From positions 62,001-126,000 of the forward strand of contig NZ_BMWE01000015.1 in the NCBI RefSeq assembly GCF_014651075.1: DNA of 64,000 bases. Reading direction: 5' to 3'. Within the stretch, counting starts at the first letter, position 1; each line of letters begins with the position of its first letter. This stretch comes from Streptomyces djakartensis. GTDB taxonomy: Bacteria; Actinomycetota; Actinomycetes; Streptomycetales; Streptomycetaceae. Below the pieces are notes generated by a model that saw only the letters and a list, made by a program, of their open reading frames with translations, ran no database searches and was not told the DNA's origin. The position numbers were made by a program, and so were the translations under genes. Shown here one piece after another: positions 24,993 through 33,355 of this stretch.

Positions 24993-26459
24993 ATGTTCGG
25001 GATGAACAAGACGATCAGGCGCGCATCGGTCTTCACGCTGCTGCTGGTGTTGGCCCTGCTGGGCAGGGCGACCTGGGTGCAGTTCTACGAGGGCCGGGCG
25101 CTCGCAGACGACAAGGACAACCGGCGGAACGCGATTCTGACCTACTCGGCGCCGCTCGGGAACATCATCGTGGGCGGCCGGTCGGTCACCGGCTCGGCGC
25201 CGACGAAGACGGGTGATCTCAAGTACAAGCGCACGTACACGGACGGTGAGCTGTACGCGGCGGTCACGGGATACGCCTCGCAGGCGTACGCGCCGACCCA
25301 GCTGGAGGGCATCTACACCGACCTCCTCAACGGCACCGACAGCCGTCTGAAGTCCGTGATGGACACCGTCACCAGCCAGCGGGCCGCCCCGGGCAACGTG
25401 GTCACGACGATCGACCCGGACGTACAGAAGGCGGCGTACGACGCCCTCGGTGACAAGAAGGGCGGCGCCGTCGCCATCGACCCGGGGACCGGCAGGATCC
25501 TCGCGGTCGTGTCGAGCCCGTCGTACGACCCGTCGTCGCTGACGGACGCCAACACGGCGGGAGCCGCCTGGAAGAAGCTCACCGGCGACCCGGAGAAGCC
25601 GCTGACCAACCGTGCGCTGCGGCAGCCGCTGCCGCCCGGCTCGACGTTCAAGCTGGTCGTGGCGGCGGCCGCGCTGGAGGACGAGCTGTACTCGTCGGTG
25701 GACGAGAGGACCGACAGCCCCGACCCGTACAGGCTGCCGGGCACCACCCGCGACCTTTCGAACGAGAACCCGAACGCGCCCTGCACGAACGCCACGATCC
25801 GTACGGCGCTGCAGTACTCCTGCAACAACGTCTTCGCGAAGATGGCCGTCGACCTGGGCCAGGACAAGGTGAAGGCGATGGCCGAGAAGTTCGGCTTCAA
25901 CGACGACAGGCTGGATGTGCCGGTCCGGGCCTACCCGAGCGTGTACCCGTCGGACATGCACCCGTCGCAGACGGCACTGACCGGCATCGGCCAGTTCGAT
26001 GTCACGGCGACGCCGCTTCAGATGGCCATGGTGTCGGCGGCCATAGCAAACGGCGGCAAGCTGGTCTCACCGCATATGGTTTCGCAGATCACCGACAGCG
26101 GCGGCAATGTGTTGCAGGACTACGACGACGGCGCGGGCAGCAAGGAGATCGTCAGCTCCTCGACCGCCGAGCAGTTGCAGTCGGCGATGCAGACCGTGGT
26201 GGAGGAGGGCACGGGTACCAACGCGCAGGTTCCGGGCGCCACCGTGGGTGGCAAGACGGGTACCGCCCAGCACGGCGAGAACAACAGCCAGGTTCCGTAC
26301 GCCTGGTTCACCTCGTACGGCAGGTCCGCTTCGTCGGACAAGGAGGTCGCCGTGGCGGTCGTCGTCGAGCAGTCGGACGCGGCCCGCTCGGAGGTCAGCG
26401 GCAACGGGCTGGCCGCGCCGGTCGCCAGGGCGATGATGGAAGCGGCCCTCAAGGACTGA
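24993..26459 (+). CDS. Class B penicillin-binding protein (PbpA-like transpeptidase)
   Basis: Cross-links peptidoglycan in the periplasm-like space. 488 residues: a single N-terminal membrane anchor (RASVFTLLLVLALLGRAT), a dimerisation region, and the transpeptidase domain with SxxK Ser217-Lys220 (PGSTFK), SxN Ser276-Asn278 (YSCNN) and KTG Lys421 (VGGKTGTAQ). Length and order match actinobacterial PbpA/PBP2-like proteins with no PASTA repeats. ATG 24993 used; Met4 at 25002 is also possible. A strong terminator follows. Confidence 0.9.
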   Translation: MFGMNKTIRRASVFTLLLVLALLGRATWVQFYEGRALADDKDNRRNAILTYSAPLGNIIVGGRSVTGSAPTKTGDLKYKRTYTDGELYAAVTGYASQAYAPTQLEGIYTDLLNGTDSRLKSVMDTVTSQRAAPGNVVTTIDPDVQKAAYDALGDKKGGAVAIDPGTGRILAVVSSPSYDPSSLTDANTAGAAWKKLTGDPEKPLTNRALRQPLPPGSTFKLVVAAAALEDELYSSVDERTDSPDPYRLPGTTRDLSNENPNAPCTNATIRTALQYSCNNVFAKMAVDLGQDKVKAMAEKFGFNDDRLDVPVRAYPSVYPSDMHPSQTALTGIGQFDVTATPLQMAMVSAAIANGGKLVSPHMVSQITDSGGNVLQDYDDGAGSKEIVSSSTAEQLQSAMQTVVEEGTGTNAQVPGATVGGKTGTAQHGENNSQVPYAWFTSYGRSASSDKEVAVAVVVEQSDAARSEVSGNGLAAPVARAMMEAALKD

Positions 26460-26493
26460 ACCTCGGATGGTTGAAAGCCGTCTGTAGAGACGA

Positions 26494-26529
26494 GACGGGC
26501 CGCCCCCATCCCCCCGGGGGCGGCCCGTC
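26494..26529. terminator. Strong bidirectional terminator
   Basis: Perfect 14-bp stem GACGGGCCGCCCCC / GGGGGCGGCCCGTC with an 8-nt loop, between the convergent PBP and purine permease genes. Confidence 0.9.
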
Positions 26530-26533
26530 CTCG

Positions 26534-27991
26534 TCACTTCGCTCCGAGGAGCTGCTCGATGGGGTCGATCGCGAAGTACACGAGGAACAGCGCCGAGGTC
26601 CCCCACAGCAGCCAGTGGGCCTCCTTGGCCCTGCCGAGCACGGTCTTGATGAGGACGTACGCGAGGAAGCCGGCGCCGATGCCGTTGCTGATGGAGTAGG
26701 TGAACGGCATCACGGCGATGGTGAGGAAGGCCGGGATGGCGATGTCGTACCGGTCCCAGTCGATGTGCTTGACCTGGGTCATCATCAAAAAGCCCACCGC
26801 GACCAGCGCCGGGGCTGCGGCCTGCAGCGGGACGATGGTGAGCAGCGGGGTCAGGAACAGCGCCAGGCCGAACAGGCCGCCGGTGACGAGGTTGGAGAAG
26901 CCGGTGCGCGAGCCCTCGCCGACACCGGCCGCCGACTCGATGTAGGAGGTCGCCGAGGAGGCGGAGGCCGCGCCGCCCGCGACCGCCGCCGCGCCGTCGA
27001 TCAGCAGCACCCGGCCGAGGTTCGGCACCTTGCCCTCCTCGTCCAGCAGCCCGGCCTCGGCGCTGATGCCGACGACCGTGCCCATGGTGTCGAAGAAGTC
27101 GGACAGGATCAGGGTGAAGACCAGCAGGACGACGGTGATCACACCGACGCCGGGGGCGCTGAACGCGCCGAACAGGTCGAAGTCGCCGATGAGGCCGAAG
27201 TCCGGGGCGTCGACGAGCCGGTCGGGCCACGACGGGGTGGTCAGGCCCCAGGTCTTGATGTCTGCCACGGAGTTGATCACTATCGCCACGGCGGTCATCG
27301 TGACGATGCTGATCAGGATGGCGCCCTTGACCTTGCGGGCGAGCAGGCCGATCGTGAGAAGCACGCCGAGGCAGAAGACCAGCATCGGCCACCCGGTGAG
27401 CGTGCCGGTGCCGCCGAGCTGAACCGGCACGGTGGTGTTCGCGGCGTCCGGGATGCGAGTGACGAACCCGGCGTCGACGAAGCCGATGAAGGCGATGAAC
27501 AAGCCGATGCCGACGCTGATCGCCTGCTTGAGCGGCTGGGGTATGGCGTGCATGACGGCCTCGCGCAGACCGGTCACCACCAGCACGCAGATCAGCAGGC
27601 CTTCCAGGACGATCAGGCCCATCGCGTCGTCCCAGCTCATCAGCGGGGCGATCTGGAAGGCGACCACGGCGTTGAGGCCGAGTCCGGTGGCGAGCGCGAG
27701 CGGCAGATTGCCCGCGACGCCCATGATGATCGTCATGACCGCGGCCACCAGGGCGGTGGCCGTGGTGAGCTGGACGGCGTCCAGCTGGTGCCCGAACTTG
27801 TCCTTGGCGCTGCCCAGGATGATGGGATTCAGGACAAGGATGTAGGCCATCGTGAAGAAGGTGGCGAAGCCGCCGCGGAACTCCCGGCCGAAGGTGGAAC
27901 CCCGCTCGGAGATCCTGAAGAACCGGTCGAGGCTGTTCACCGGGGGTGGTGCGGCGGTCGGCCGGTCGGTCACCTGCTGCGGTTCGGACAT
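26534..27991 (-). CDS. NCS2-family purine (guanine/hypoxanthine) permease, AzgA-like
   Basis: 485-residue transporter with about 12 or more membrane segments. AzgA-group signatures are visible: GGFATFFTMAYILVLNP, GLGLNAVVAF, VFTLILSDFFDTMGTVVGIS and SSATSYIESAAGVGEGSRTGFSNLV. It would import hypoxanthine, guanine or adenine. ATG 27991. A single GlnR-like half-site pair lies 77 bp upstream (28068-28083), which would suit a nitrogen-scavenging role. Confidence 0.9.
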   Translation of the reverse strand: MSEPQQVTDRPTAAPPPVNSLDRFFRISERGSTFGREFRGGFATFFTMAYILVLNPIILGSAKDKFGHQLDAVQLTTATALVAAVMTIIMGVAGNLPLALATGLGLNAVVAFQIAPLMSWDDAMGLIVLEGLLICVLVVTGLREAVMHAIPQPLKQAISVGIGLFIAFIGFVDAGFVTRIPDAANTTVPVQLGGTGTLTGWPMLVFCLGVLLTIGLLARKVKGAILISIVTMTAVAIVINSVADIKTWGLTTPSWPDRLVDAPDFGLIGDFDLFGAFSAPGVGVITVVLLVFTLILSDFFDTMGTVVGISAEAGLLDEEGKVPNLGRVLLIDGAAAVAGGAASASSATSYIESAAGVGEGSRTGFSNLVTGGLFGLALFLTPLLTIVPLQAAAPALVAVGFLMMTQVKHIDWDRYDIAIPAFLTIAVMPFTYSISNGIGAGFLAYVLIKTVLGRAKEAHWLLWGTSALFLVYFAIDPIEQLLGAK

Positions 27992-28067
27992 GACGCGTGC
28001 TCCTTGGTGCCGGGGTGATCAGGGTGCGGATGCTGGCTGGATTGTCCCTGCGTTGAACCACATTCAG

Positions 28068-28083
28068 GTTTTCTTCGTGTAAC
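28068..28083 (-). promoter_or_regulatory. Weak GlnR-like site upstream of the purine permease
   Basis: On the minus strand GTTAC-ACGAAG-AAAAC, close to the gTnAc-n6-GaAAc half-site pair of Streptomyces GlnR. No second convincing pair follows at the expected spacing. Confidence 0.3.
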
Positions 28084-28148
28084 GGAATCAGAGTCCGGTC
28101 CGCCAACCGGTGTTCGAAGCTCCGTACGAATCATCCTGAGATCGCTGC

Positions 28149-28154
28149 TACGCT
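28149..28154 (+). promoter_or_regulatory. Possible -10 element (TACGCT) for the sigma factor gene
   Basis: TACGCT in the context TGCTACGCT matches the Streptomyces housekeeping -10; the -35 region 17-18 bp upstream is not well conserved. It would give an RNA with a leader of about 100 nt to GTG 28261. Confidence 0.4.
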
Positions 28155-28190
28155 TCCCGATCCCGTCCGGGCCTCCCCCGGATGATCACA

Positions 28191-28206
28191 TGTCATCTAC
28201 ATGACA
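28191..28206. promoter_or_regulatory. Perfect palindrome in the sigma-gene leader
   Basis: TGTCATCTACATGACA: 6-bp arms, 4-bp centre. It lies about 35-50 bp downstream of the putative -10, where a bound repressor would block transcription. Confidence 0.45.
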
Positions 28207-28260
28207 CGCACAGCACCCCGGCCAGGGAGTGCCCGAAGCCGCTGCGAGGAGAGGTCGCCC

Positions 28261-28860
28261 GTGGGCACTGTCGTCGACGACGCCGCCTCCGTGGAGTTCC
28301 ACGCCTTCTTCGAGCGCCACTACGCCGAACTGTCCCGCCTCGCCTACCTGCTGACCGGCGAGTCGGACACCGCCGACGACCTGGCGGCGGACGCGTTACT
28401 GGCGTTGTGGCACCGCTGGGACCGGGTGCGTGCCGCCGACCGTCCGGCGGCGTACGCCCGCGGTGTGGTCGCCAACCTGGCCCGTACCCGCATCCGCAGC
28501 GCGGTGCGCGAGCGACGGCGCATCGCCCTGTTCTGGTCGCAGCGCGAGGAGAACATCGAGAATCCGGACGTGGCGGGCGTGGTCGACGTCCAGGAGGCAC
28601 TGCGCAGGCTGCCGTTCCGCAAGCGGGCCTGTGTGGTGCTGCGGCACGCCTTCGACCTCTCGGAGAGGGACACCGCGCTCGCCCTCGGCGTCTCGGTCGG
28701 TACGGTGAAGAGCCAGACCTCGAAGGGCATGGCCGAACTCCAGCGGCTGCTGGGCACACCGGGAGTGCCGCAGCGGATGCACGCGGCGCTGGGCACACCC
28801 CGTTGCTCGTCCGCCGTCGAGGGCGTGCGCACCGGCGAGGGCGGAGGGAGGGACCGATGA
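28261..28860 (+). CDS. ECF/SigE-family RNA polymerase sigma factor with a TTA codon
   Basis: 199 residues: region 2 (HAFFERHYAELSRLAYLLTGESDTADDLAADALLALWHRWDRV) and region 4 (ALRRLPFRKRACVVLRHAFDLSERDTALALGVSVGTVKSQTSKGMAELQRLL). The Leu at codon 46 is TTA (28396-28398), the only in-frame TTA I found in the window, implying dependence on the bldA tRNA. GTG 28261 is preceded by GAGGAGAGG; an in-frame ATG at 28201 sits inside a palindrome with no ribosome site. Its ATGA overlaps the membrane partner gene. Confidence 0.88.
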   Translation: MGTVVDDAASVEFHAFFERHYAELSRLAYLLTGESDTADDLAADALLALWHRWDRVRAADRPAAYARGVVANLARTRIRSAVRERRRIALFWSQREENIENPDVAGVVDVQEALRRLPFRKRACVVLRHAFDLSERDTALALGVSVGTVKSQTSKGMAELQRLLGTPGVPQRMHAALGTPRCSSAVEGVRTGEGGGRDR

Positions 28861-29708
28861 CCGTGCGGCGGGACGTGCCCGGGGAGCTGCGCGCCCGGCT
28901 GCACGAGGCGGCCGGGGCGCATGAGCCCGACCGGGAGCGCATTCTGGCCCGGGTCGAGCGCGGCATGGCCGGTCCGGCCGGTTCCGGTCGCCAGGTCCCG
29001 CGTCCGCCGGTGTTCGGGTGGATGCGGGTGGCCGGTGCCACGGCCGCGGTGGCGGGCGTGCTGGCGGTGGGCGGTTACGCGGTCGCGTCGGCGGTGAACG
29101 AGGAGGCCGCCCCGCAGCAGCAGGAAGTGGCGACGCCACCCACCCCCACACCCACCCCTACGCCCACGCCCACGCCGTCGCCGGAGGCGACGAGCCGGGC
29201 CCCCGCGCCGCCGGCCGGGCACACGCCGTCCGCCACGCCGGAGGGGCCCGCGTCCGCTCCGCCGCCCCCGAGGAGACCGAGCACCTCGGTCACCGGGCGG
29301 CCACCCGCCACCGAGGACGGACCGCTGTGGTCGGACGGCTCGGTGGATCCGCACAGCAACGACTTCTGGGCGCAGAGCGACGTCACCCTCAAGTCCCGTG
29401 CGGAACTGACGGCGCTGACCGTGCGGTTGAGCGTCGCGCAGACCGGCGGGGTCTCGAACGCCGGGGCGTGGCGGTCGCTGCCCGAGAACGACTTCACCCT
29501 CACGGTCGACGAGCGGGACGGCTTCGTCCACTACACCTGGACGCTCAAGGAGGGCCGCAGGGTACCGGCGGGCGAGTGGGTGTTCGCGGGACAGTTCGAC
29601 CACGACCGCGGCGGGCGCGACGCGGGCGCGGACCGCTACACGGTGACGGCCACGGCCGGCTCCGAACGGCTGTCCGTGGGCGGCGGGTTCGCCGCGGTGG
29701 ACGACTAG
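28857..29708 (+). CDS. Membrane-anchored protein coupled to the sigma factor (possible anti-sigma or surface effector)
   Basis: 283 residues: a short cytoplasmic N-terminus (about 55 residues), one transmembrane helix (VAGATAAVAGVLAVGGYAVASAV), a Thr-Pro/Pro-rich wall-spanning linker with TPTPTPTP repeats, and an extracellular domain rich in beta pattern (VTLKSRAELTALTVRLSVAQTGG, FVHYTWTLKEGRRVPAGEWVFAGQFDHDRGGRDAGADRYTVTA). Start overlaps the sigma gene stop. The cytoplasmic part is short and lacks the ZAS HxxxCxxC motif, so a classical zinc anti-sigma is not supported; the role is open. Confidence 0.78.
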   Translation: MTVRRDVPGELRARLHEAAGAHEPDRERILARVERGMAGPAGSGRQVPRPPVFGWMRVAGATAAVAGVLAVGGYAVASAVNEEAAPQQQEVATPPTPTPTPTPTPTPSPEATSRAPAPPAGHTPSATPEGPASAPPPPRRPSTSVTGRPPATEDGPLWSDGSVDPHSNDFWAQSDVTLKSRAELTALTVRLSVAQTGGVSNAGAWRSLPENDFTLTVDERDGFVHYTWTLKEGRRVPAGEWVFAGQFDHDRGGRDAGADRYTVTATAGSERLSVGGGFAAVDD

Positions 29709-29729
29709 CGGCCCCCTCGGCGACGGCGG

Positions 29730-29834
29730 TGCATGACGGGCTCGCTCGAGAAAGACCTGAAGGCGCGGCAACCCCTTCCCCGCCGGTGGCGACCACTGAA
29801 CGCAAGAGCCACCCCCCACTCGAGGAATCGGTAC
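29730..29834 (+). promoter_or_regulatory. Possible structured 5' leader of the PL3 gene
   Basis: Between the upstream stop and ATG 29835 the sequence can fold: GGCGCGG pairs with CCCCGCC (one mismatch) around an AACCCCTT-rich loop near 29763-29786, followed by a CGCC-GGT-GGCG hairpin. The GCGCGGCAACCCC motif recalls leaders I associate with secreted hydrolase genes in Streptomyces. No -10/-35 pair assigned. Confidence 0.35.
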
Positions 29835-30668
29835 ATGACTGCACCAGCACAACAGCGCGTCCGCCATCGCCGCCGGGTCACCAAGCGGCGAACGGTGATC
29901 GCCGGACTGTCGGCGTTCGGCATCGCGGGAGCGGCGATGGTCACCACGTCGATGCTGTCCACCGCGAGCGCTGCCTCGCCCTGGCCCTCCGACACCGGCG
30001 ACAAGCCCGTGTCGAAGACCATCCCGGTCTCCGGCGTCCACGACGGCGGGATGAAGAAGTTCTACGGCACCGGCGCGCTCGCCTCCGACGACCAGAAGGA
30101 GGGCCAGCCCCCTCTCTTCGAACTGGCCGACGGCGCCACCCTCAAGAACGTCGTCATCGGCACCCCGGCCGCGGACGGTGTGCACTGCAAGGGCAGTTGC
30201 ACGCTGCAGAACGTGTGGTGGCTGGACGTCGGCGAGGACGCGGCCAGCTTCAAGGGCAAGTCGGCGTCCGCGGTGTACAAGGTGATCGGCGGCGGCGCGA
30301 AGAACGCCGACGACAAGGTGCTGCAGTTCAACGGCGCCGGCACGCTGAACGTGTCGGGCTTCCAGGTGCGAGACGCCGGCAAGCTGGTCCGCTCCTGCGG
30401 CAACTGCAAGACGCAGTACAAGCGCACGATCGTGCTGAACGACATCGACGTGACCGCGCCGATGAACTCGATCGTCGGCGTCAACGAGAACTACGGCGAC
30501 ACCGCCACGCTGTCGAAGGTCCGTGTCCACGGCGACGGCAAGAAAAAGATCAAGACGTGTGTGCGCTTCGAGGGCAACAACACGGGCAAGGAGCCCAAGG
30601 AGCTGACCCCGCCCGGCCCTGACGGCAAGACCTGCAAGTTCGAGGCGTCGGACATCAGTTACCAGTGA
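29835..30668 (+). CDS. Secreted pectate lyase, family PL3
   Basis: Cleaves polygalacturonate by beta-elimination outside the cell. 277 residues: Arg-rich N-terminus then a hydrophobic segment ending in ASA (signal peptide, about 46-48 residues), then a right-handed beta-helix with PL3 hallmarks: GGMKKFYGTGALAS, ADGVHCKGSCTLQNVWWLDVGEDAASFKG, and Cys pairs (CKGSC, CGNCK). The start at ATG 29835 follows GAGGAAT and avoids a non-signal N-terminal extension. Confidence 0.9.
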   Translation: MTAPAQQRVRHRRRVTKRRTVIAGLSAFGIAGAAMVTTSMLSTASAASPWPSDTGDKPVSKTIPVSGVHDGGMKKFYGTGALASDDQKEGQPPLFELADGATLKNVVIGTPAADGVHCKGSCTLQNVWWLDVGEDAASFKGKSASAVYKVIGGGAKNADDKVLQFNGAGTLNVSGFQVRDAGKLVRSCGNCKTQYKRTIVLNDIDVTAPMNSIVGVNENYGDTATLSKVRVHGDGKKKIKTCVRFEGNNTGKEPKELTPPGPDGKTCKFEASDISYQ

Positions 30669-30688
30669 GTCCGCACCTCTCCTGAGCT

Positions 30689-30722
30689 CCGGTCGGCCCG
30701 AAACCCCCCTTGGGCCGGCCGG
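30689..30722 (+). terminator. Terminator after the PL3 gene
   Basis: CCGGTCGGCCC / GGGCCGGCCGG, 11-bp stem with one G-T pair, 12-nt loop, 20 bp past the stop codon. Confidence 0.7.
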
Positions 30723-30832
30723 CTGCCGGATGTCCGGGCCCCCAGTCGGACGTTCGGCACCGCGGCCATCCGGAGCCCCCCTCCGGGCGGCCGAACGGCA
30801 CCGTCCGAGCCCCCCTCGGCCGGTGCGCAGGG

Positions 30833-30862
30833 CGCCCCCGCCGTTTCGCACCGGCGGGGGCG
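30833..30862 (+). terminator. Second strong hairpin in the PL3-GH43 gap
   Basis: Perfect 11-bp stem CGCCCCCGCCG / CGGCGGGGGCG, 8-nt loop, ending 28 bp before the CGAAA-type operator. Confidence 0.6.
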
Positions 30863-30889
30863 TCGTCACGTGCGCGGCGCGCCCACCGC

Positions 30890-30906
30890 TTCCGAAACTT
30901 TCGGAA
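30890..30906. promoter_or_regulatory. Candidate operator for hemicellulose/pectin control
   Basis: TTCCGAAACTTTCGGAA is a perfect 17-bp palindrome with the core CGAAA-N-TTTCG, a motif described at Streptomyces xylanase and xylosidase promoters. It lies 100 bp before the GH43 start. Confidence 0.65.
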
Positions 30907-31005
30907 CCACCGGCCTCCCGCACACCCGTTGACGCCCTGCCCCCGTCCGGTGAAACTCCGAAGGCTGTATTCAACAGAACCCCCCATACTTCGACAGGAA
31001 GTGTC

Positions 31006-33213
31006 ATGCGCCCCCGCACGCGCCTGCTGCCGCTCCTGGCCCTGACGGGCCTTCTCCTGACCCTTCTCACCGCGCCGCCCAGCACCGCGGAATCCGGAGC
31101 ACCACCCGTGAAGCACCCGAAGTACGCCGGCTATCTCTTCGCCTACTTCACGGGCGAGGGCACGGCCGACGGCGAGCAGATCCGGTACGCCCTGAGCCGG
31201 GGCAACGACGCGCTGCACTGGCGTGAGCTGAACGCCGGCAAGCCGGTCCTGACGTCGACCACCGGCGAGAAGGGCCTGCGCGACCCGTTCGTGATCCGCT
31301 CCCCCGAGGGCGACAAGTTCTTCCTGATCGCCACCGACCTGCGCATGTACCAGAACTCCAGCGGCAGCTGGGACCAGGTCCAGCGGCACGGCAGCAAGTC
31401 GATCATGGTCTGGGAGTCCACCGACCTGGTCAACTGGACCGACCAGCGGCTGGTGAAGGTCTCCCCGGACAACGCGGGCAACACCTGGGCCCCGGAGGCC
31501 TACTGGGACGACGAGCTCGACGCGTACGTCGTGTTCTGGGCGTCGAAGCTGTACGCCGACGACGACCCGGAGCACAAGGGCAACACGTACAACAAGATGA
31601 TGTACGCGACCACCAAGGACTTCCGGACCTTCAGCGAGCCGAAGATCTGGAACGACCCCGGCTACTCGGTGATCGACTCCACGGTCGTCAAGCACAAGGA
31701 CGAGTACTACCGCTACACCAAGGACGAGCGGGACCCCAGCTCCTCCAGCCCCTGCTCGAAGTTCATCACCGGCGAGAAGTCGGCTTCACTGACGTCGACG
31801 AAGTACGACTTCGTGGCCGACTGCATCGGCAAGGGCGCGATGGACCGCGGTGAGGGCCCGACGGTGTTCAAGTCCAACACCGAGAAGAAGTGGTACCTGT
31901 TCATCGACGAGTACGGCGGTCGCGGCTACCTGCCCTTCGAGACCACCGACCTCGCCTCCGGCGAGTGGACCCCGTCCACGGACTACCAGCTCCCGGCGAG
32001 CCCCCGGCACGGCACGGTGCTCCCGGTGACGCAGCAGGAGTACGACCGGCTGCTGGCGGCCTACCCGAGCACCCCGACCTCGGTGGTGGACGCGACGGCG
32101 GCGCGCCAGAAGGGGTACTCGATCGTCACGGAGAGCGCCTCGAAGGTCGTTCTCCCGATGGAGCCGAAGGCCGATCTGCGGGGCCTCGCCCCGAAGCTGT
32201 GGGTCTCAAAGGGCGCCACGCTCAGCCCGAGGTCCGGTACCCGCCGGGACTTCCGCAAGCCGCAGAAGTACACCGTGACGGCCGCCGACGGCACCAAGCG
32301 CACCTGGACGGTCGAGGCGGTCCGCACCCGCAGCCCCATGCTGCCGGGCCTGAACGCCGACCCGGACGTCCACTACCTGAACGGCAGATACTGGATCTAC
32401 CCCACGACGGACGGCTTCCAGGGCTGGAGCGGCACCAAGTTCAAGGCGTACTCGTCGAAGGACCTGGTCGACTGGAAGGACCACGGCGTCATCCTCGATC
32501 TCGGCCCTGACGTGAGCTGGGCCGACAAGTACGCCTGGGCGCCCGCGATCGCCGAGCGGAACGGCAAGTACTACTTCTACTTCTGCGCCGAGCAGCAGAT
32601 CGGCGTGGCGGTGGCCGACTCCCCCGCAGGCCCCTTCAAGGACGCGCTCGGCAAGCCGCTGGTCGCCAAGGGCGGCGCCCTGAAGGGCCAGATGATCGAC
32701 CCGTCGGTCTTCACGGACGACGACGGCCAGGCGTATCTGTACTGGGGCAACGGCCACGGGTACGTCGTGCCGCTGGGCGACGACATGGTGTCCTACGACG
32801 CGGCGAAGGTGAAGGACATCACCCCGGCCGACTTCCGCGAGGGCTCGTTCGTGGTCAAGCGGAAGGGCACCTACTACTTCATGTGGTCGGAGGACGACAC
32901 CCGCAGCGAGAACTACCACGTCGCGTACGCCACGGGACCGTCCCCGCTCGGCCCGTGGACCAAGCGCGGGACGATCCTCGAGAAGCGGCCCGAGTACGGC
33001 ATCCTCGGCACCGGTCACCACTCGGTGGTGAACACCCCCGGCACCGACGACTGGTACATGGTCTACCACCGCTTCGCCCTGAACGGCCCGGGCAGGCCGG
33101 GCGGTGACGGCATGCACCGTGAGACCACCGTCGACCGCATGGAGTTCGCGGCGGACGGCGGCATCAAGCCGGTGGTTCCGACGCTGGAGGGGGTCGAGCC
33201 GGTACGGCGATGA
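31006..33213 (+). CDS. Secreted glycoside hydrolase with two GH43-like domains
   Basis: 735 residues with a signal peptide (RLLPLLALTGLLLTLLTAPPSTAES). Domain 1 (about 38-345) is GH43-like with candidate catalytic Asp93 (GLRDPF), Asp224 (VIDSTV) and Glu283 (RGEGPTV). A beta-sandwich linker (about 350-445; YTVTAADGTKRTWTVEAV) follows. Domain 2 (about 448-735) has the GH43 triad Asp452/454 (NADPDV), Asp565 (MIDPSV) and Glu612 (REGSFV). Likely an arabinofuranosidase/xylosidase or arabinanase on pectin side chains. ATG 31006 follows ACAGGAAG. Confidence 0.87.
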   Translation: MRPRTRLLPLLALTGLLLTLLTAPPSTAESGAPPVKHPKYAGYLFAYFTGEGTADGEQIRYALSRGNDALHWRELNAGKPVLTSTTGEKGLRDPFVIRSPEGDKFFLIATDLRMYQNSSGSWDQVQRHGSKSIMVWESTDLVNWTDQRLVKVSPDNAGNTWAPEAYWDDELDAYVVFWASKLYADDDPEHKGNTYNKMMYATTKDFRTFSEPKIWNDPGYSVIDSTVVKHKDEYYRYTKDERDPSSSSPCSKFITGEKSASLTSTKYDFVADCIGKGAMDRGEGPTVFKSNTEKKWYLFIDEYGGRGYLPFETTDLASGEWTPSTDYQLPASPRHGTVLPVTQQEYDRLLAAYPSTPTSVVDATAARQKGYSIVTESASKVVLPMEPKADLRGLAPKLWVSKGATLSPRSGTRRDFRKPQKYTVTAADGTKRTWTVEAVRTRSPMLPGLNADPDVHYLNGRYWIYPTTDGFQGWSGTKFKAYSSKDLVDWKDHGVILDLGPDVSWADKYAWAPAIAERNGKYYFYFCAEQQIGVAVADSPAGPFKDALGKPLVAKGGALKGQMIDPSVFTDDDGQAYLYWGNGHGYVVPLGDDMVSYDAAKVKDITPADFREGSFVVKRKGTYYFMWSEDDTRSENYHVAYATGPSPLGPWTKRGTILEKRPEYGILGTGHHSVVNTPGTDDWYMVYHRFALNGPGRPGGDGMHRETTVDRMEFAADGGIKPVVPTLEGVEPVRR

Positions 33214-33355
33214 GCCTCACAGGACGTCGTCGAGGCGGCTGAGGACGTCGTCCTGCACGGGAGCGGTGAAGACGTGGCCGAGCCTTGGCCACGTCTTCAT
33301 CCGTATCCGCTCCTCGGCGACGCGGGCCGCCCCGGCCGGTTCGAGAGCGGCAGGA

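Larger units (their letters stand above)
30669..31005 (+). other. Intergenic hairpin array with the GH43 promoter
   Basis: This gap holds at least four GC-rich hairpins in about 175 bp (two strong ones are listed separately; weaker ones are CCGGA-GCCCCCC-TCCGG near 30770 and CCGAG-CCCCC-CTCGG near 30805), then the TTCCGAAACTTTCGGAA palindrome. Confidence 0.6.

Noticed and set aside
29138..29184. Short tandem repeat as CRISPR or VNTR
   Set aside because: It encodes the Thr-Pro repeats of the sigma-partner linker in frame; no spacers or cas genes.
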